A DNA stretch of 64,000 bases from Sciurus carolinensis (Eukaryota > Chordata > Mammalia > Rodentia > Sciuridae): positions 40,064,741 through 40,128,740 of the forward strand of contig NC_062213.1 of NCBI RefSeq assembly GCF_902686445.1, in the 5' to 3' direction. Of this stretch, positions 20,116 to 32,142 are shown one piece after another. The stretch's first letter is position 1. Each line of letters opens with the position of its first letter. The notes below the pieces were generated by a model that was given only the letters and a program-made list of their open reading frames with translations, did not search any database and was not told the DNA's origin. Made by a program: the position numbers and the translations under genes.

Positions 20116-20790
20116 ATAAATGCTGGAGAGGATGTAGAGAAAAAAAATGACCACTTTTACACTGTTGGTGGGACTGTAAATTAGTACAACCACAATGGAA
20201 ATCAGTATGGAGTTTCCTCAAAAGAGCAGGCATGGAACCACCATATGACCCAGTTATACCACTTCTAGGTATTTACCCTGGAGAATTAAAATCATCTTAC
20301 TACAGTGATACATGCATACCCATGTTTATAGCAGCACAATTAACAATAGCCAAGCTATGTAACCAACCTAGCTGTTGATCAATGGATGAATGAATAAAGA
20401 AAATGTGATACACACACACAGACACAATGGAGTTTTATTCATCTATAAAGAAAAATGAAATTATGGCATTTGCAAGAAAATGGATAGAACTAGAAACCAT
20501 CACGTTAAGCAAAATAAGTCAAACTCAGAAGATCAAGGGTCTTATGTTTTCTCTCATATGTGGAAGTTAGAGAGGAAAAAGAAAAAGAAAGGTAGGATGG
20601 ATCTCCTAAAAATCAAGGGAAATCAGTAGAGGAAAAGGACCAAGGGGTAGGTATGGAGAGGGGAAGTTCTGAAAATTTATATTGGCTAAATCATATTGCT
20701 AAGCTGTGTGCATGTATGAATATGTAACAATAACTCCCACCATTATTTACAACTATCATGCACCAATAAGAAGTGTGGGAGAAAAAAGAA
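20116..20790 (+). mobile_element. Old L1 (L1M type), right part (3' end of ORF2 and 3' UTR)
   Basis: Continues the element broken at 13660: 'aaatgctggagaggatgtag', 'acactgttggtgggactgta', 'accatatgacccagttatac', 'caatggatgaatgaataaag', 'gaaattatggcatttgcaag' and 'cttatgttttctctcatatg', followed by the 3' UTR. Many stops. The left part is at 12300-13645. Confidence 0.85.
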
Positions 20791-21060
20791 TTGCAAGGGA
20801 TATTCTTTGGAAGAAGCTTACATCATCTGAAAAATGAGGTAAGATGGGAACTTGGAACATTTAGAATGAAGGAAGGGCAACAGAAATGGTAAATGACTGG
20901 AGACAGTTTCATTGAAAATGCAAAGGTGTTCCTATTTCAGCTGTTTCTTATATCAATCTGGAGGGTTCTCCAAGGGCATGAGTTAAAAATGCAATTCTAA
21001 AAACCAATGCTTGAGGGGAAGCAGGGGTCATGGGAGGGGAATAAGAGTGGGAGATAATAT
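20791..21060. other. Unassigned noncoding sequence
   Basis: Nothing recognised. Confidence 0.4.
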
Positions 21061-21064
21061 CAGA

Positions 21065-21370
21065 TCATGTGCGTCCTTTGTTCAGGGGTGTCCCATCTCA
21101 TCAAATGTCACCATCTCATTGAGATCTTCCCTGAGCATTCTATTTAAAACGAAAACCCCTCCTACCCTGTCAATAATCTCATTCCCTGCTTTTTCTCCAG
21201 AGCACTCAACATCACCATGATATATATTTTTTGTTATTTTTGGTCTGTCAGGTCTCACTTCATGAAGACTGAAATTTTCAACTTTCTGGGCTTTATGCCT
21301 AGCACAGAGCCTGGCACATAGTGGGTAGATTCAACATCCAGTTGTTCTCCATGGCTTAATAAATTTGTCA
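21065..21370 (+). repeat. L2 LINE 3' end, plus strand
   Basis: The L2 order is visible though diverged: 'tgtcaccatctcattgagat', 'cttccctgagcattctattt', 'ctcattccctgctttttctc', 'ttttggtctgtcaggtctca', and then 'gcctagcacagagcctggca' followed by 'catagtgggtagattca'. Confidence 0.6.
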
Positions 21371-21488
21371 GAGTAGGCAATTGAGTAGCTTTTAGTAAAT
21401 AGAATAATCATCGTCTCAAGTAGTTCGCATACTAAACAATTATTGACCCACAAAGCAGACACATTGTGGCTTAGCTATCTGTCTCCTC

Positions 21489-21503
21489 TTCCACCTGGTG
21501 GCA
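21489..21503 (-). promoter_or_regulatory. Weak CTCF-like motif, minus strand
   Basis: Read on the minus strand, tgccaccaggtggaa fits the CTCF core CCASYAGRKGGC except the last C (A). Confidence 0.3.
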
Positions 21504-21620
21504 ACTGTTTGCCTCTTCCGTGTCAGGTATATGATTCAAATAGGAGCTCTGTATTGCTTCCTCCTGGATTCTTGAGTTACAACTAAGCAGGGAGATGTGG
21601 GACAGGGAGCTATCTACAGG

Positions 21621-21728
21621 CATGCTTGCTGTCACATGCAAAGGTATAGTGACGTGTCACATGCTTGCTGTCACATGCAAAGGAAAGCTCATTCTCCTGC
21701 ACATTCAGGAAAATCATGTGACAGCAAG
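21621..21728. repeat. Local direct and inverted repeats
   Basis: A 24 bp word, catgcttgctgtcacatgc plus aaagg, occurs exactly at 21621-21644 and 21660-21683 (39 bp apart). Its 14 bp core cttgctgtcacatg recurs inverted at 21715-21728. Between the direct copies is gtgacgtgtcac (21649-21660), which includes a CRE-like TGACGT. Confidence 0.9.
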
Positions 21729-21739
21729 TCCAGTATGTC

Positions 21740-23520
21740 CAGTCCCCAGCAGCAGTCATCTTCACGACCAGTGCTACCCATGTTCTCCCTGTAATTTGGT
21801 TATGTGGGTCAGTTAATCTGTTTTTACTTAAGCTATATTGAATCGGGTTACTGTCACTGTGAAAAGAGTTCCTAATAATACCATTTATTTGAAGCTTCAG
21901 CTACCACCATCTTGGAACACATTCTTGTACATTAACATTGTGTAAGGGTCTTCAGTGCAGGGAAGAGTAGTTAACTGACAGAATCCTGTTGTCAAGAGTC
22001 CTTCGGTTTAGTTGTGTAAACACTTTTACCCAGAAGTGTCATAAAGCAAGTGAGCATTACAGACAAGATAGGCAGTGACAAGGAGAGGGGACAAATTCCC
22101 ATGATTAAAAAGGTTTTCCTGGGCAGGCAAAACCTGGGCTGGAGGTAGAAGGAAGGATGAGTCATCCACAGGTAGATAAGACAGAGGAGACATTCTGGGT
22201 GGGGGAAAGTACAGGAACAAAGGCAAAAATCAGGTATGCTTGAAGGAATCACAGAAGTCAGTCACAATAGATGGCATGTGTGTTTTATAATGCACTGCCA
22301 CTTTAGTCATTGGACCAGGTAAGGTGACATAGTGGGAGGTGTCCACTTCACAGGGGGTCTGAGTCACTCATGGCTTCCTTGAGACTACATGATCTAGTAA
22401 ATGGCAGATATAGAGCTTAAACCAAGTCTTTGGTTCAGATGGAGGCACTGAACGCTGGGTCACAGAGTGAATTTTTATCATATAGCAAAAGATGTCAGTT
22501 AGTATTCAAGAACAACTTCTTAAAATTGTCCATCATAAATTTGTATTAACTTTCTTTTAAAGAAAATTGACATGCTTGATTCAAGATCCAAACAAGATCT
22601 GTCATGGGAGAAGAGTTATCTCCTAAGAAGGGTCTGAGGAGTCCTGGAGAGAAGGGGAAATTGGACTCAGGACCAGGTCCTTGTCTTATATGATGGAAAA
22701 GAATTTCATCACACATCAGTCAGACACAAAGACAGAGGTTTGTTTAGGAAAGTAGGTACATGTTAAAGGGAAAATATGGGCCATGTCAAGAGTGAGACAC
22801 ATTTTTGGGGATTCCCAGCTCCTCTTTTAAAGGAAACTTGGTGAGGGGTGGAATAGTATGTATGAATGATAGCAATCTATTGATTTTAAGATAGTTGATG
22901 GTGGTCTGGTTAATCTCAGTATCTTCAGGCTGCTTTGGCTTTTGTTAGCTGACTAGTCGATGGTGCTGGGAAGTTCCCTAAATTATAGGTTTCTCAATCT
23001 ATTTATTAGGGAATTAATTAAGAGCAAAGAGATGGATTTACAGATTTCCCAGCAATTTGGGAGTAACAGGCCTGAAAGAGAGTGTGGCTTAGGGAGGGAC
23101 AGGCCTTGGAGAGTCTGCAGAGCTTCTGAATTAAGATATTGTTTCCTTGCCCTTCTTTTACATCTCCTTCCTACCTATTTTTTATTCCTTCTATCCTATC
23201 TCAGGTTCAGAAACTGAATTTAGTCAGTAAAGACTATGAGTCTCCTTAAAACTCTGTAGGTTCCCTTCCGTCTTATTTTCTTTGCAATTTATTTGAGAGA
23301 TTCTCAGTTTTGCAGGCTTCAGCCCAGTGGCATCAATTGGCATGTTCTTTTGTCCCTTGTGTTTCTTGGAAACCTAAGTTAGATCTTCAAGATTGATTAC
23401 AGTCATGTTTATTTTTGGAGTAAGTTGTTGTGTGATCTTCCAAATGCATCACATCAGGAGATATGCAGTGTTTGGTCATCTCTTCGTCATCATTGGGTTC
23501 AAGCATTGTCAACCTGACTC
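21740..23520. other. Mostly unassigned noncoding sequence
   Basis: About 1.8 kb without a recognised gene. 22360-22460 has a weak antisense MIR-like block (atgatctagtaaatggcaga..). The stretch 22660-23220 could be an old LTR but I cannot support that. Confidence 0.35.
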
Positions 23521-23580
23521 ATTTTTTTTTTCCTGATTTTATTTTATTTATTTATTTTTCCATATTTTTGCTGGTACATT
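23521..23580 (-). mobile_element. Old L1 3' UTR, antisense (left part)
   Basis: A T-rich run (an A-tail on the minus strand), cut at 23580 by another L1 fragment. The right part at 23805-23910, read on the minus strand, resembles the 3' UTR of the old L1 at 20690-20770 (atattgttctattgtgagca, tgtacagatatgtaacaatg, atcccacca). Confidence 0.5.
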
Positions 23581-23788
23581 GGAAGGAAGGGGCCTGGGGG
23601 TAGGAAGGATAGTAGAGTGAAACAGACATTATTACCTCATGTGCATGTATGACTGCATGACCAATGTGATCCTGCAATATGTACAATCAGAAAAATAAGA
23701 GATTATCCTCCATTTATATATTATTTATCAAAACGTATACATGCATTCTACTGTCATGTACAACCAGTTAGAACAAATAAAAAAAATT
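23581..23788 (+). mobile_element. 5'-truncated L1, 3' UTR only, plus strand
   Basis: Carries the same 3' UTR words as the L1s at 37560 and 20000 (gaaacagacattattacctc, atgcattctactgtcatgta, caaccagttagaacaaataa) and ends in a short A-tail. Flanked by an imperfect 16 bp duplication, tttttgctggtacatt (23565-23580) and tttttaattgtacatt (23789-23804), 13 of 16 matching. Confidence 0.7.
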
Positions 23789-23804
23789 TTTTTAATTGTA
23801 CATT

Positions 23805-23910
23805 TTGGTGGGATCCATTGTTACATATCTGTACATGCTCACAATAGAACAATATAATTTGGCCAATGTTGTTCCCCAGTCACCTGGCCCGTTCTTTATG
23901 AAGTTTCCCC
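23805..23910 (-). mobile_element. Old L1 3' UTR, antisense (right part)
   Basis: The continuation of the element at 23521-23580 after the truncated L1 insertion. Confidence 0.45.
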
Positions 23911-24955
23911 AAGGTTCTTCACCTAATGGTTTTAGCAGCCACTGATATCATTGCTAAGTCCCATTATAACATTCTTATTCTATCATTCCTTCCTTATTTA
24001 TAGACTAGAATTCTTCTAGAAAGACCCTTCACATATCAATTATTTGACTACTCCAAAAAGGTAGAATAAATGTTTGATTCTTTCTCTTTATTTGCAAGTT
24101 TCAGAATAATGAATTATTTGCCTAGCATACTCCAAAGATGACCAGTTAGTTTGTTTTGTTATTGTTATTGTGGGCACATGAGTTTTAATATGTTGATATG
24201 TTTCAGTCCATTGTCATTTTATGGATCTGGTGCCCAAATTATCTGGAGCCTTTTGGTATGATCGCTGGAGCCTTTGCTTTCCAGGCTTATCTTGTACATT
24301 TTTTGCTCCAGACCTGAATAAAAGACCATTCCACAAAGAACTCCAATTCCTCTTGGTGAGAAATAGTACTTAGAGACTGGAGGTGCTTATGAGGACTAAA
24401 CAGGTCATTGCCTCTAGGGCTGTTCAGCAGACAGAGAAGGGAAACAAATTTTCTTTAAAAGAGAAAATACATTATGAACTCATGCTGGGGTTCCCCATTC
24501 AATTGTAAAAACACATGGCTTTTACTTCTATGACTTTATATTTGTATCTCTTTTCTCTTATTCTGAAAATTCTGGATTCCAAGGTGAATTATTTGTTTGT
24601 TTTATCCTAATACAATTATGGTTTAGAATGCAATAGAACTATTATTATTAACAATGTAATTACTGAATCATAGTTTAGTATTTACACGCAGGGTTTTTTT
24701 TTAAATCATCATGATGTATCTCCCTTACCTCCCTAGAGTTATATAATCAAATAACTGTTTTAAAATTATTGAAATAATTCTTCCCTATTTGAATTAGCCC
24801 CTGAATTGATACACAGTTAGTCTTAATTGTTTTATTTACTTTCCATTTTCAAGGATTGCATTTTTCTATTTCATTAATTTTTATAATTTATAAAGCATTT
24901 ACATGGTTTTAAGTTAAAAATTAAAAATCAATAAAATAAGGTATATCCAGAGAAG
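23911..24955. other. Unassigned AT-rich noncoding sequence
   Basis: Nothing recognised. There are no long open frames. Confidence 0.4.
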
Positions 24956-24959
24956 TTTT

Positions 24960-25640
24960 GTTGCATCCCCAACTTCTCTGTTTTATTTGCTACTTTTTTC
25001 TATGTGTAACCATTGGTTTTTCATGCCTGCATTTAAAGAATACATAATCAGTATGTCTATAAAACCAAATAATCTCACCCCTTTTTCAGACAAAATACTA
25101 TACTATACACATACTATTCACGGTACTTAGCACTTTTTTCCATTTAATAATACATTCTTAAGATCACTCATGCAATGTGTACAAACATTCTCCTTCCTTT
25201 TTATAGCTGCATGGTAAATCTTACTATCTGTTTTAATAAAAATAAGCTGCATGATTGACTCAACCAGTTCCCTATCCATAGGCATTTATTTGGGCTGTTT
25301 CCAGTTCTTTATGATTCTAACTAGTGCTGCAATTAATAGTCTTCACATGTTCCTCCACAGTTTTGTCAATGTTCCTTTGATACAATTCCTAAAAGTGAGG
25401 TAGATCGTTGAAAGGGCAAATGCATGTGCAATTTTGATATTTATTGCTAAATTCCCTTCCCTAGGAATTGTTCCATTTTTTAATTTCCAATTGCAATGTA
25501 TTGAGTGTCTGGTTCCACACTGCCTCCCTAAGAGAGTATGTTGTCAAACTTTGAGATTTTTTGCTTGAAAAATGGCATCTCGGTGCAATGTTATTTTACA
25601 TCATTCTTATTATGCTCAGTTTAAGGTTTTAATCCCCTAG
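24960..25640 (-). mobile_element. Old L1M fragment, antisense
   Basis: Matches the antisense order of ancient L1: 'tatagctgcatggtaaatct', 'gcatttatttgggctgtttcc', 'agtgctgcaattaatagtct', 'caattcctaaaagtgaggta', 'aaagggcaaatgcatgtgca', 'attttgatatttattgctaa' and 'gtatgttgtcaaactttgag'. Highly diverged. Confidence 0.65.
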
Positions 25641-27360
25641 CACAGCTTCTGACTCATTGAAGTCATTCAATAATTATTCTTTGAATCCATGAAAGCATGA
25701 ATTGGCATTTCAGAAAGATTAATCTAGTTGCAGAATATAGAATAGTTTGAAATATGGAGAGAACAGAGGCAAGGAGGACTTATGAATTTTAGGACACAAA
25801 TTTATTTTTTGATAACAATTCATATTTTATATTTCCTCTTCTCTGGGGTTATAAATTTAATCTCTATCCATTCAGATTTTGCCCCCCCCCCAGCCCTGTG
25901 ACCATACCACTCAGTGACCACAGGACACTCTGGGAGGATATTTAAGGTCCTTATCTTCTTGACACCTCCTGAAGCTATTCCTACTCCCCAGTCCCTGGGC
26001 TATGCTGGGCTTCTTCTTGGAAAATGAGACATGTTTCCCCCCATATATATCTAAGGCTCAACCTGAGTATGGATAGAAGGTACAGAGTTTCTTCTCAGAA
26101 ACCCACCAAACCCTCCATAGCTTTCCCCATACCCAGCTTAGGGAATATTTCTCACCTATGGAAGAGAGATGAAGAGGAAGCTCTGAAGGAGCCCTAATCA
26201 CTGACTTCTAAAGGTGACTGCTTGGTTAAACTGTAATAAAGGATAAGTGCCTCAGAGTCTGGTTGGGGTGGAAGAGGGCCACAGGGGGTGGGGACCTCAG
26301 TATTTCCAGACAGTATCCTGATTACTGCAGTCAAAAGCATGTAGCAATGGCCCAGGTATGACGTGATGAGAGGTGGAATGAGACATTGGCTGAGGGTCTG
26401 GGGCTGACTGATAAAGGAAGGAAGGAAGGAGAAGTTTCAAGACTGGGTTTTAGAGTTTCCCAAGCTAAAGGTTAAGAGAGTACAAGGGACTGAAATAAGG
26501 CCAGCAGGAGGTGGGCATGCCAGTTCTGGAAGAAAGATCATGAACTTGGCTTTAGGCTTGGGTGAGGTGTAGAAGTGATATCTAAATCCACAGGAGGGGC
26601 TGAGAGCCCATCTTTTCTGGAAGATGAGACAGTGAGACAGTCACTGAGTTTCCAGGGCCAAGTCCTGGAGTGCTTCCACGTGTAAGAGGTAGGGAGACAG
26701 AGAGGAAAGACACCTCAGAGGCCAACTCTTTGCAGGGTCAAGCAATACATGGTCATGTCCTTCTTCTCAGGATGAGGTCTCACCTAGGTACTTGGGAAGG
26801 GAGTTCATTTCAGGACTTTTTATAATCACACTAGCCGGTCTGCATGGTGCGTCTGTCAGACCATCTGCTGCCCAGCAGGCAACACCTGAGCTGAGTCATT
26901 TGTAATCGTGCACCCTTGGACATGTCTGAGATGTCCTGCAGATAAAGTGACTCCCAGAAGTAGGACAGTTACATTTCCTACTTAATAGAACAAACATTCA
27001 CTGTGTAGTTCATATGCACTGGAACGACATGGCAAAAGTACATAGGACAGAATTTGCAAACTGCTAGCTCAGGGACTGTATCTGATCCAATGACTTCTAT
27101 TGTTTAGAGACCATTGTGGTTTTTTTTTTTTCCCTTTATTTTATTTTTAACTAATTGCTGAAATGTAAAAATCAAGATACTTCACCTGAAAATGTAGATT
27201 TCAAGCTTTCCTTGAAAAATCCACATGGCCATGTGGGCCCAAATGACAAATCATCCAGAAGGGTAGAGCACCTGCTCCCTCAGATGGGCATGTGTTTTCT
27301 ATTTTATGATAGATCCTGCTTTCCCTGAATCTCTCATTTACACTTCTGATCTGACACCTG
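25641..27360. other. Unassigned noncoding sequence
   Basis: About 1.7 kb with no recognised gene. A C10 run near 25881 and a short (GGAA) run near 26415 are present. Parts of 26340-26650 may be an ancient repeat I cannot name. Confidence 0.35.
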
Positions 27361-27364
27361 TGGA

Positions 27365-27550
27365 CCTTATGTCTGAAACCTCTGGATGGGGGTTTCAATG
27401 TACAGACTCAAATCTTGACTCATTTAATAGCTGGTGATCTTGAATTTTACCTCTTGAAGCCTCAATCTCTCTGTCTATAGAATGGCAATGATAATAGTTG
27501 CCTACCTCCCAGGGTGAGGAGCAAATAAGATATATAGAAGCTTAAGAAAC
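27365..27550 (+). repeat. MIR SINE, plus strand
   Basis: MIR order: 'ctcaaatcttgactcattta', 'atagctggtgatcttgaatt', 'acctcttgaagcctcaatct', 'ctgtctatagaatggcaatg', 'ataatagttgcctacctccc' and 'agggtgaggagcaaataaga'. Confidence 0.75.
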
Positions 27551-27611
27551 AGACGCCATTACTATAAAGACAAGACCAATTCCCTGCTTACCAGAGTCTA
27601 ACCCTCTAAAG

Positions 27612-28003
27612 CAAGTATCTAAGTCAATTTTGTGTTGCTATAACAAAATACCTAGGGATGGATACTTTCTAAAGAAAATAAGTTTATTTAGCTCACAGTT
27701 TTGGATGCTTAAAATCTAGAATCAGGTGCTTCCCGGCTGCATCACATCACGGCAGAGAAACAGAAAAGGAACTTCTACATTCAGAAGGGGCCAAGCGTGT
27801 AGAGTAGCCTCACTTTATGACATTGTGCTCTCCTAGGAACTGACTCACTCCTTGAGACCAGTATTAATCCCTTCTAAGGGTGGGGACCCCATGACCAATC
27901 ACCTCCCTGTAGGACCCACCTCTTAATTGTTTACCGCTTCTCACTGAGGACCAAACTTGTAATGCATGACCTTTGGGGGGACACACTCAAACCATATCTA
28001 AAC
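27612..28003 (-). mobile_element. Solo THE1/MST-type MaLR LTR, minus strand
   Basis: Reads as an antisense THE1/MST LTR: 'gtcaattttgtgttgctata', 'acaaaatacctagggatgg', 'aataagtttatttagctcac', then 'ccatgaccaatcacctccct', 'taggacccacctcttaattg' and the end 'ggggggacacactcaaacca'. No paired LTR or internal region adjoins it. This is an old, non-coding relic. Confidence 0.75.
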
Positions 28004-28009
28004 CCAGCA

Positions 28010-29190
28010 GCAAGTAAGAGCACAAGCAACTGTGCGCCAAGGCAGAGGGTGCCCAGGAGGAGGCTAGGAACCCGCAGAGTCCCTCAGGCTGCCTCCCAGA
28101 GAGGCAGGGACCTCAGGGCCTGGATTTCTTTTGTGAGAGGCAAGCGGCCCAGCTGGGCCTGCCTGGACCTTGAAATCCTGCCACACAGGATGGAACCCAA
28201 GCCCTGGGAAGACTGGTCCCCACCCCTGCCGGCTGCCTCTCTGCTGTGATTCCAGGAACTGAACCCTATCAGTTGGGCCCTGTTTCAGGAGTCGGGTTTC
28301 TTGCCATTTCCCTTCAGTCATGTGGCGGCTGGAGTGGACAACACAGGCTGGTGGGAATGTGATTAGCTGTCAGGACGCTTTCCAGGCAGGCAAGTGTGTC
28401 TCAGATGGGGAGAGGGACTAGAGGCTAGGATGTGAATGGGGAACGCGGGAGCCCTGGGGACCTGGACAGACCCTGGGCGGTCTGTGAACTCAGAGCTAAA
28501 AAGCAGCCTTCCTTTCAGGTCCCCCACCTAACCCCTCCTCCCTGGAGTCCTCGAAACACGGGCCACTCTCATGAAGATTTGTTTAGGGGATGGAGGAGGT
28601 CACCTTGGCTGACTGGGGAACGTCTCGTCTGACCTCCTGTGCCTGCTGAGAGCCTGGGCTGGGAAGAACGTGTACCTTTTAAACAAAATGATATGTACTC
28701 TGTCATTGCTGAGAACACTGCTCATCAGTAAGATTTGAAATCACGCACATTTATGTGGAAGAACTTTCTTTTCACTCAAAAAGTGGGTCTATGGAGCCTC
28801 AATTCATTTTCTATTCCTATGTGGGAAGCAAAGAAAAGCCTGACCAACCCAGAGATACAGAAGGGCCAAGCTGTGATACAGCCACACAGTGCCACTGTGG
28901 GAACCATGACCCACCCAGGCCTCCCTTCCTCTCTATGCTCTGCTCACCGGCCTCACCAGTCCACAGGGCCTACCCATCTGGTTTCCTCTGAAGATTCTTT
29001 GGTTGATGTAAGGGAAACACTCACTTATTCAACACTCACTATGTTAATGCAATATATTTTGAAAAATCAAAACGAATGCAAAAACAACACATGATATACA
29101 AAACATTAAACTTAAATAAAGGTCTGATCCAACTTACACTTACATGACTCATTCGCTTCCCTGGGCCCCAAGTGACACTCTCGTTCCCAG
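28010..29190. other. Unassigned, moderately GC-rich noncoding sequence
   Basis: 28010-28660 is richer in G+C than the flanks but I see no clear CpG island. Open frames on both strands overlap and have no recognised domain. Confidence 0.4.
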
Positions 29191-29199
29191 AACTTGTGT

Positions 29200-29395
29200 A
29201 GACTGCCCAATGCATTGGATCCCATTCTGCCACCTACCAGATGGGTGACTTTAGGTTAAGTGACCAAAATGCTTTGAACCTCTACGTCCTTCTCTGTAAA
29301 ACTGTGGCACTAATGCTATCTCAAAAGTTGTTGTGTGGGTTAAATGGGGGGTGATAGACAAAATAGGTAGTAGCTAGTCCCTAAATCCTTGTTCT
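29200..29395 (+). repeat. MIR SINE, plus strand
   Basis: MIR order: 'ctgccacctaccagatgggt', 'gactttaggttaagtgacc', 'aacctctacgtccttctctg', 'taaaactgtggcactaatgc' and 'gttgttgtgtgggttaaatg'. Confidence 0.7.
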
Positions 29396-29639
29396 CACCT
29401 CTGTGGTTTCTCATTGGGTGTTTTCTCCTGGGCCTCACAGGAGTTGTTGTGAACTAGAAATAATCTCTTTAGCACCTAACCCAAGTACCTGTCCATAGCA
29501 GATGAGTCACGTCTGTTTGTTAAAGGAAACTCGTCCAGAGCTACTAATTGATGGATAAAGCATACCAACAGATAGGATTGGAAGTGGTAAGATCCCTGTC
29601 AGAGTCTGGAAGTGCAGATCAGTGGGACCCTGGAGCCGA

Positions 29640-30190
29640 TGTTTGGGTCAACAAAGATAGTACAAATTAAAATACGTATAACAATCTGATGGAAATATGT
29701 GCAATTAATATGACAGTTTGATTTTCTTTTGTATATTATACTTTTATAAATCTATGAGAAAAAGATGAAGAATACCCAGTGGGAAAATGAAAGCAGATAT
29801 AAACAGGTAATTTCACAAATAAAGAAATACAAAGGATCATGAATTTCATGAAAGCATGGTCAACATTACCAATAATCAAAGGAATGAAAAATTTTCATAT
29901 ACCAATCAAGAATTTTTTTTGTGTGTGGTAATTCCTGGTACCAATGAGGGTCCAAGGAAATAGGTAGTCTTTGACATTGCTGAAAGGAGAGTGAACAGAT
30001 TTTTCTGGAGGACAACTTGAACAGCAAGCTCTATGTGCCAGATCTTTGACTCAGTAATGACATTCCTTGAAATAACATCTATGCTAAACTAATAATAGGA
30101 GATGTGGACAAAAATGTTAATTACAACAAAGAATTGATTAATGGGACACTGAACAAACCTGAGTGTCCTACAATAGAGAATTATTATTTT
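29640..30190 (+). mobile_element. Old L1M fragment, plus strand
   Basis: Ancient L1 3' ORF2/3' UTR order: 'aaagcagatataaacaggta', 'acaaataaagaaatacaaag', 'ggtagtctttgacattgctg', 'tttttctggaggacaacttg' and 'cctgagtgtcctacaataga'. Diverged with many stops. Confidence 0.6.
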
Positions 30191-30254
30191 TTTAAGTTTC
30201 TAGGAAGACAGGTAGATGATATCAAAGTGTTAATGGGAATTAATGGGTGATGGT

Positions 30255-30830
30255 TGTGATGATTGTAAGTTGCATTTTATGCTTTTTTCTTTTTTAAAAA
30301 AACATTTATTCTAAAGTAGCAAGAGTACTTAACACAAGATATACCCTCTTAACACATTTTTAAGTGCACAATACATTATGGTTGGCTATAAAGCTTATTC
30401 ATCTTGCTTAACTGAAACTTTACGCCTGTGGGTTAGTAACTCCCACTTTCCCTCCCAGGCCTGGTAATCACTATTGCTTTCTTTGATTCTATAATATGAC
30501 TATTTTAGAAACCTCATGTAAGTGGAATCATGCAGTATTTGTCTTTCTGTGATTGGTTTATTTCATTAGCATGATGTCCTTAATGTCACATACCGCAAAA
30601 TTTCCTTCCTTTTAAAAACTGAATGGTATTACATTGTACGCATGTACCACATTTTCTTTATCCATTCATCTGTTGATGGACATTTAGGTTATTTCTGTAG
30701 CTTGGCTTTTGTGAATAGTGCTGCTAAGAACAGGGGGTTTTAATCTCTTTGAGATCCTTATTTCAGTTCTTTTGGATAAACACCCAGAAATGCAATTGCG
30801 GGATCATATGGTAGTTCTATTTTTTGCTTT
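30255..30830 (-). mobile_element. Old L1M fragment, antisense
   Basis: Antisense ancient L1: 'tttaagtgcacaatacatta', 'cattagcatgatgtccttaa', 'actgaatggtattacattgt', 'tttatccattcatctgttga', 'tggacatttaggttatttct', 'gataaacacccagaaatgca' and 'gggatcatatggtagttcta'. Confidence 0.75.
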
Positions 30831-30900
30831 CTGCTTTCTGTGTACTTCCAATTTTCTACAACGAACACATGTTACCTTTTATAATAGTTTTGTTTTAAGA
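30831..30900 (+). repeat. Possible L1M 3' tail, plus strand
   Basis: 'gtgtacttccaattttctac' followed by 'aacgaacacatgttaccttt' resembles the end of the ancient L1 3' UTR, like 2450-2570. Confidence 0.35.
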
Positions 30901-31890
30901 ATGAAGAAACTTGAGGGTCCCATTGTCCTGTGGAGCAAGGGAGTGTGGTGTGGGTGACCCTGCACCTGTGACTTTTGGAACTGTTGCATCCAGTTCTCTA
31001 GTCCCAGGGCACTTGAAGGAGGAATGGGGTTGGAAGCAGATTCCCAGCTGCAGGTCATTGCAAAACAAGGTGGCCAGAACAGTGTGGGAGGAATTTGTGA
31101 GGCCTGGTGTAGTTTACTGCAGCATATGACTCCTAATAATAACAAAGAACAAAGTTTTGGAGTAGAGCAATTGCATTATCTAATACTACAGAGCCTGTGA
31201 GCAGACCTGCTAATAATTGTTTAAAGCTAATTATTCTGTAAAGGTCAAATAGTGCTTGTGTCCCTTAGTGGCTGCATTTAGGTAAGTTTTGCAAACAGAT
31301 CAGATCATTGTTAGGGGAATACCAAATTGATTTTTGAATTTAATGTATTTTCACAGAGTTTATTTTTCCTTGTAGGAGCTGAGAATCCACACACTCTAAT
31401 GATTCTGCACACCTCTGAGATGTTAACTCTTGAGCTACTTGGCTTACCCCAGCCATGCTTCTTCGAAGCCCCACCTAAGCAAGGTGGGAAGCAGACTAGC
31501 CGAGACAGACACTCAGGAACCCTCAAACCTGGGTCATTAATACCTCCAGCAGCCAGGACTTGGAGCCTCCTGTGGCCCTTGTTTTTCCACAGCTTCCTCC
31601 TCCATTTACAACCCCATCCCCCAAACACCACAGAATTCTGGGTGGGCTTTTCACACTAACGTCTGAGCCTTGAAAGCATTGCCAAAGGTCAGTGGGGATC
31701 AAGGAGGCCAAAGTCCAACTGGTGCAGAGAGGCCTTGTCCTGGGGAGAGGGGCTGACAAGGAGAATTGTTTTTTGAGGGCTGGACAGATATTTGCAGGTG
31801 ATGCTCAGCCAGTGTGATCTTTCCATCCTGGGCCCTCCCAATACTAAATAGGACAGAGAAGAAAGTGGAACCTGAAATCAATAATAATCA
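30901..31890. other. Unassigned noncoding sequence
   Basis: Two overlapping ~110-codon frames on opposite strands (31311-31659), neither with a recognised domain. Confidence 0.4.
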
Positions 31891-31894
31891 TGAT

Positions 31895-32131
31895 GATGAT
31901 GAGGGGAAGTGTTGCTGGGAGGTTGCTGATAAGCACAGCTACCATATAGCAACACATATACTGTGTGTCAGGCAGTAAAGTGCTTTACACACATGATCCA
32001 CACACTCCAGATACTATTCTCATATTCATCCTAGGCTTGCGGAAACCAACGGTTAGGAAATCTGAGTGACTGGCCCAAGTCACACAGCTAGTAAGTGCCA
32101 CAGCTAAAGTGCAAATTCAGATTTTTCTCCA
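31895..32131 (-). repeat. MIR SINE, minus strand (left part)
   Basis: Antisense MIR: 'ctgtgtgtcaggcagtaaag', 'tgctttacacacatgatcca', 'gaaaccaacggttaggaaat', 'gactggcccaagtcacacag' and 'ctagtaagtgccacagctaa'. The B1-dID SINE cuts it, and it resumes at about 32360 (cttaaccacat..). Confidence 0.75.
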
Positions 32132-32142
32132 AGACCCAAGCT

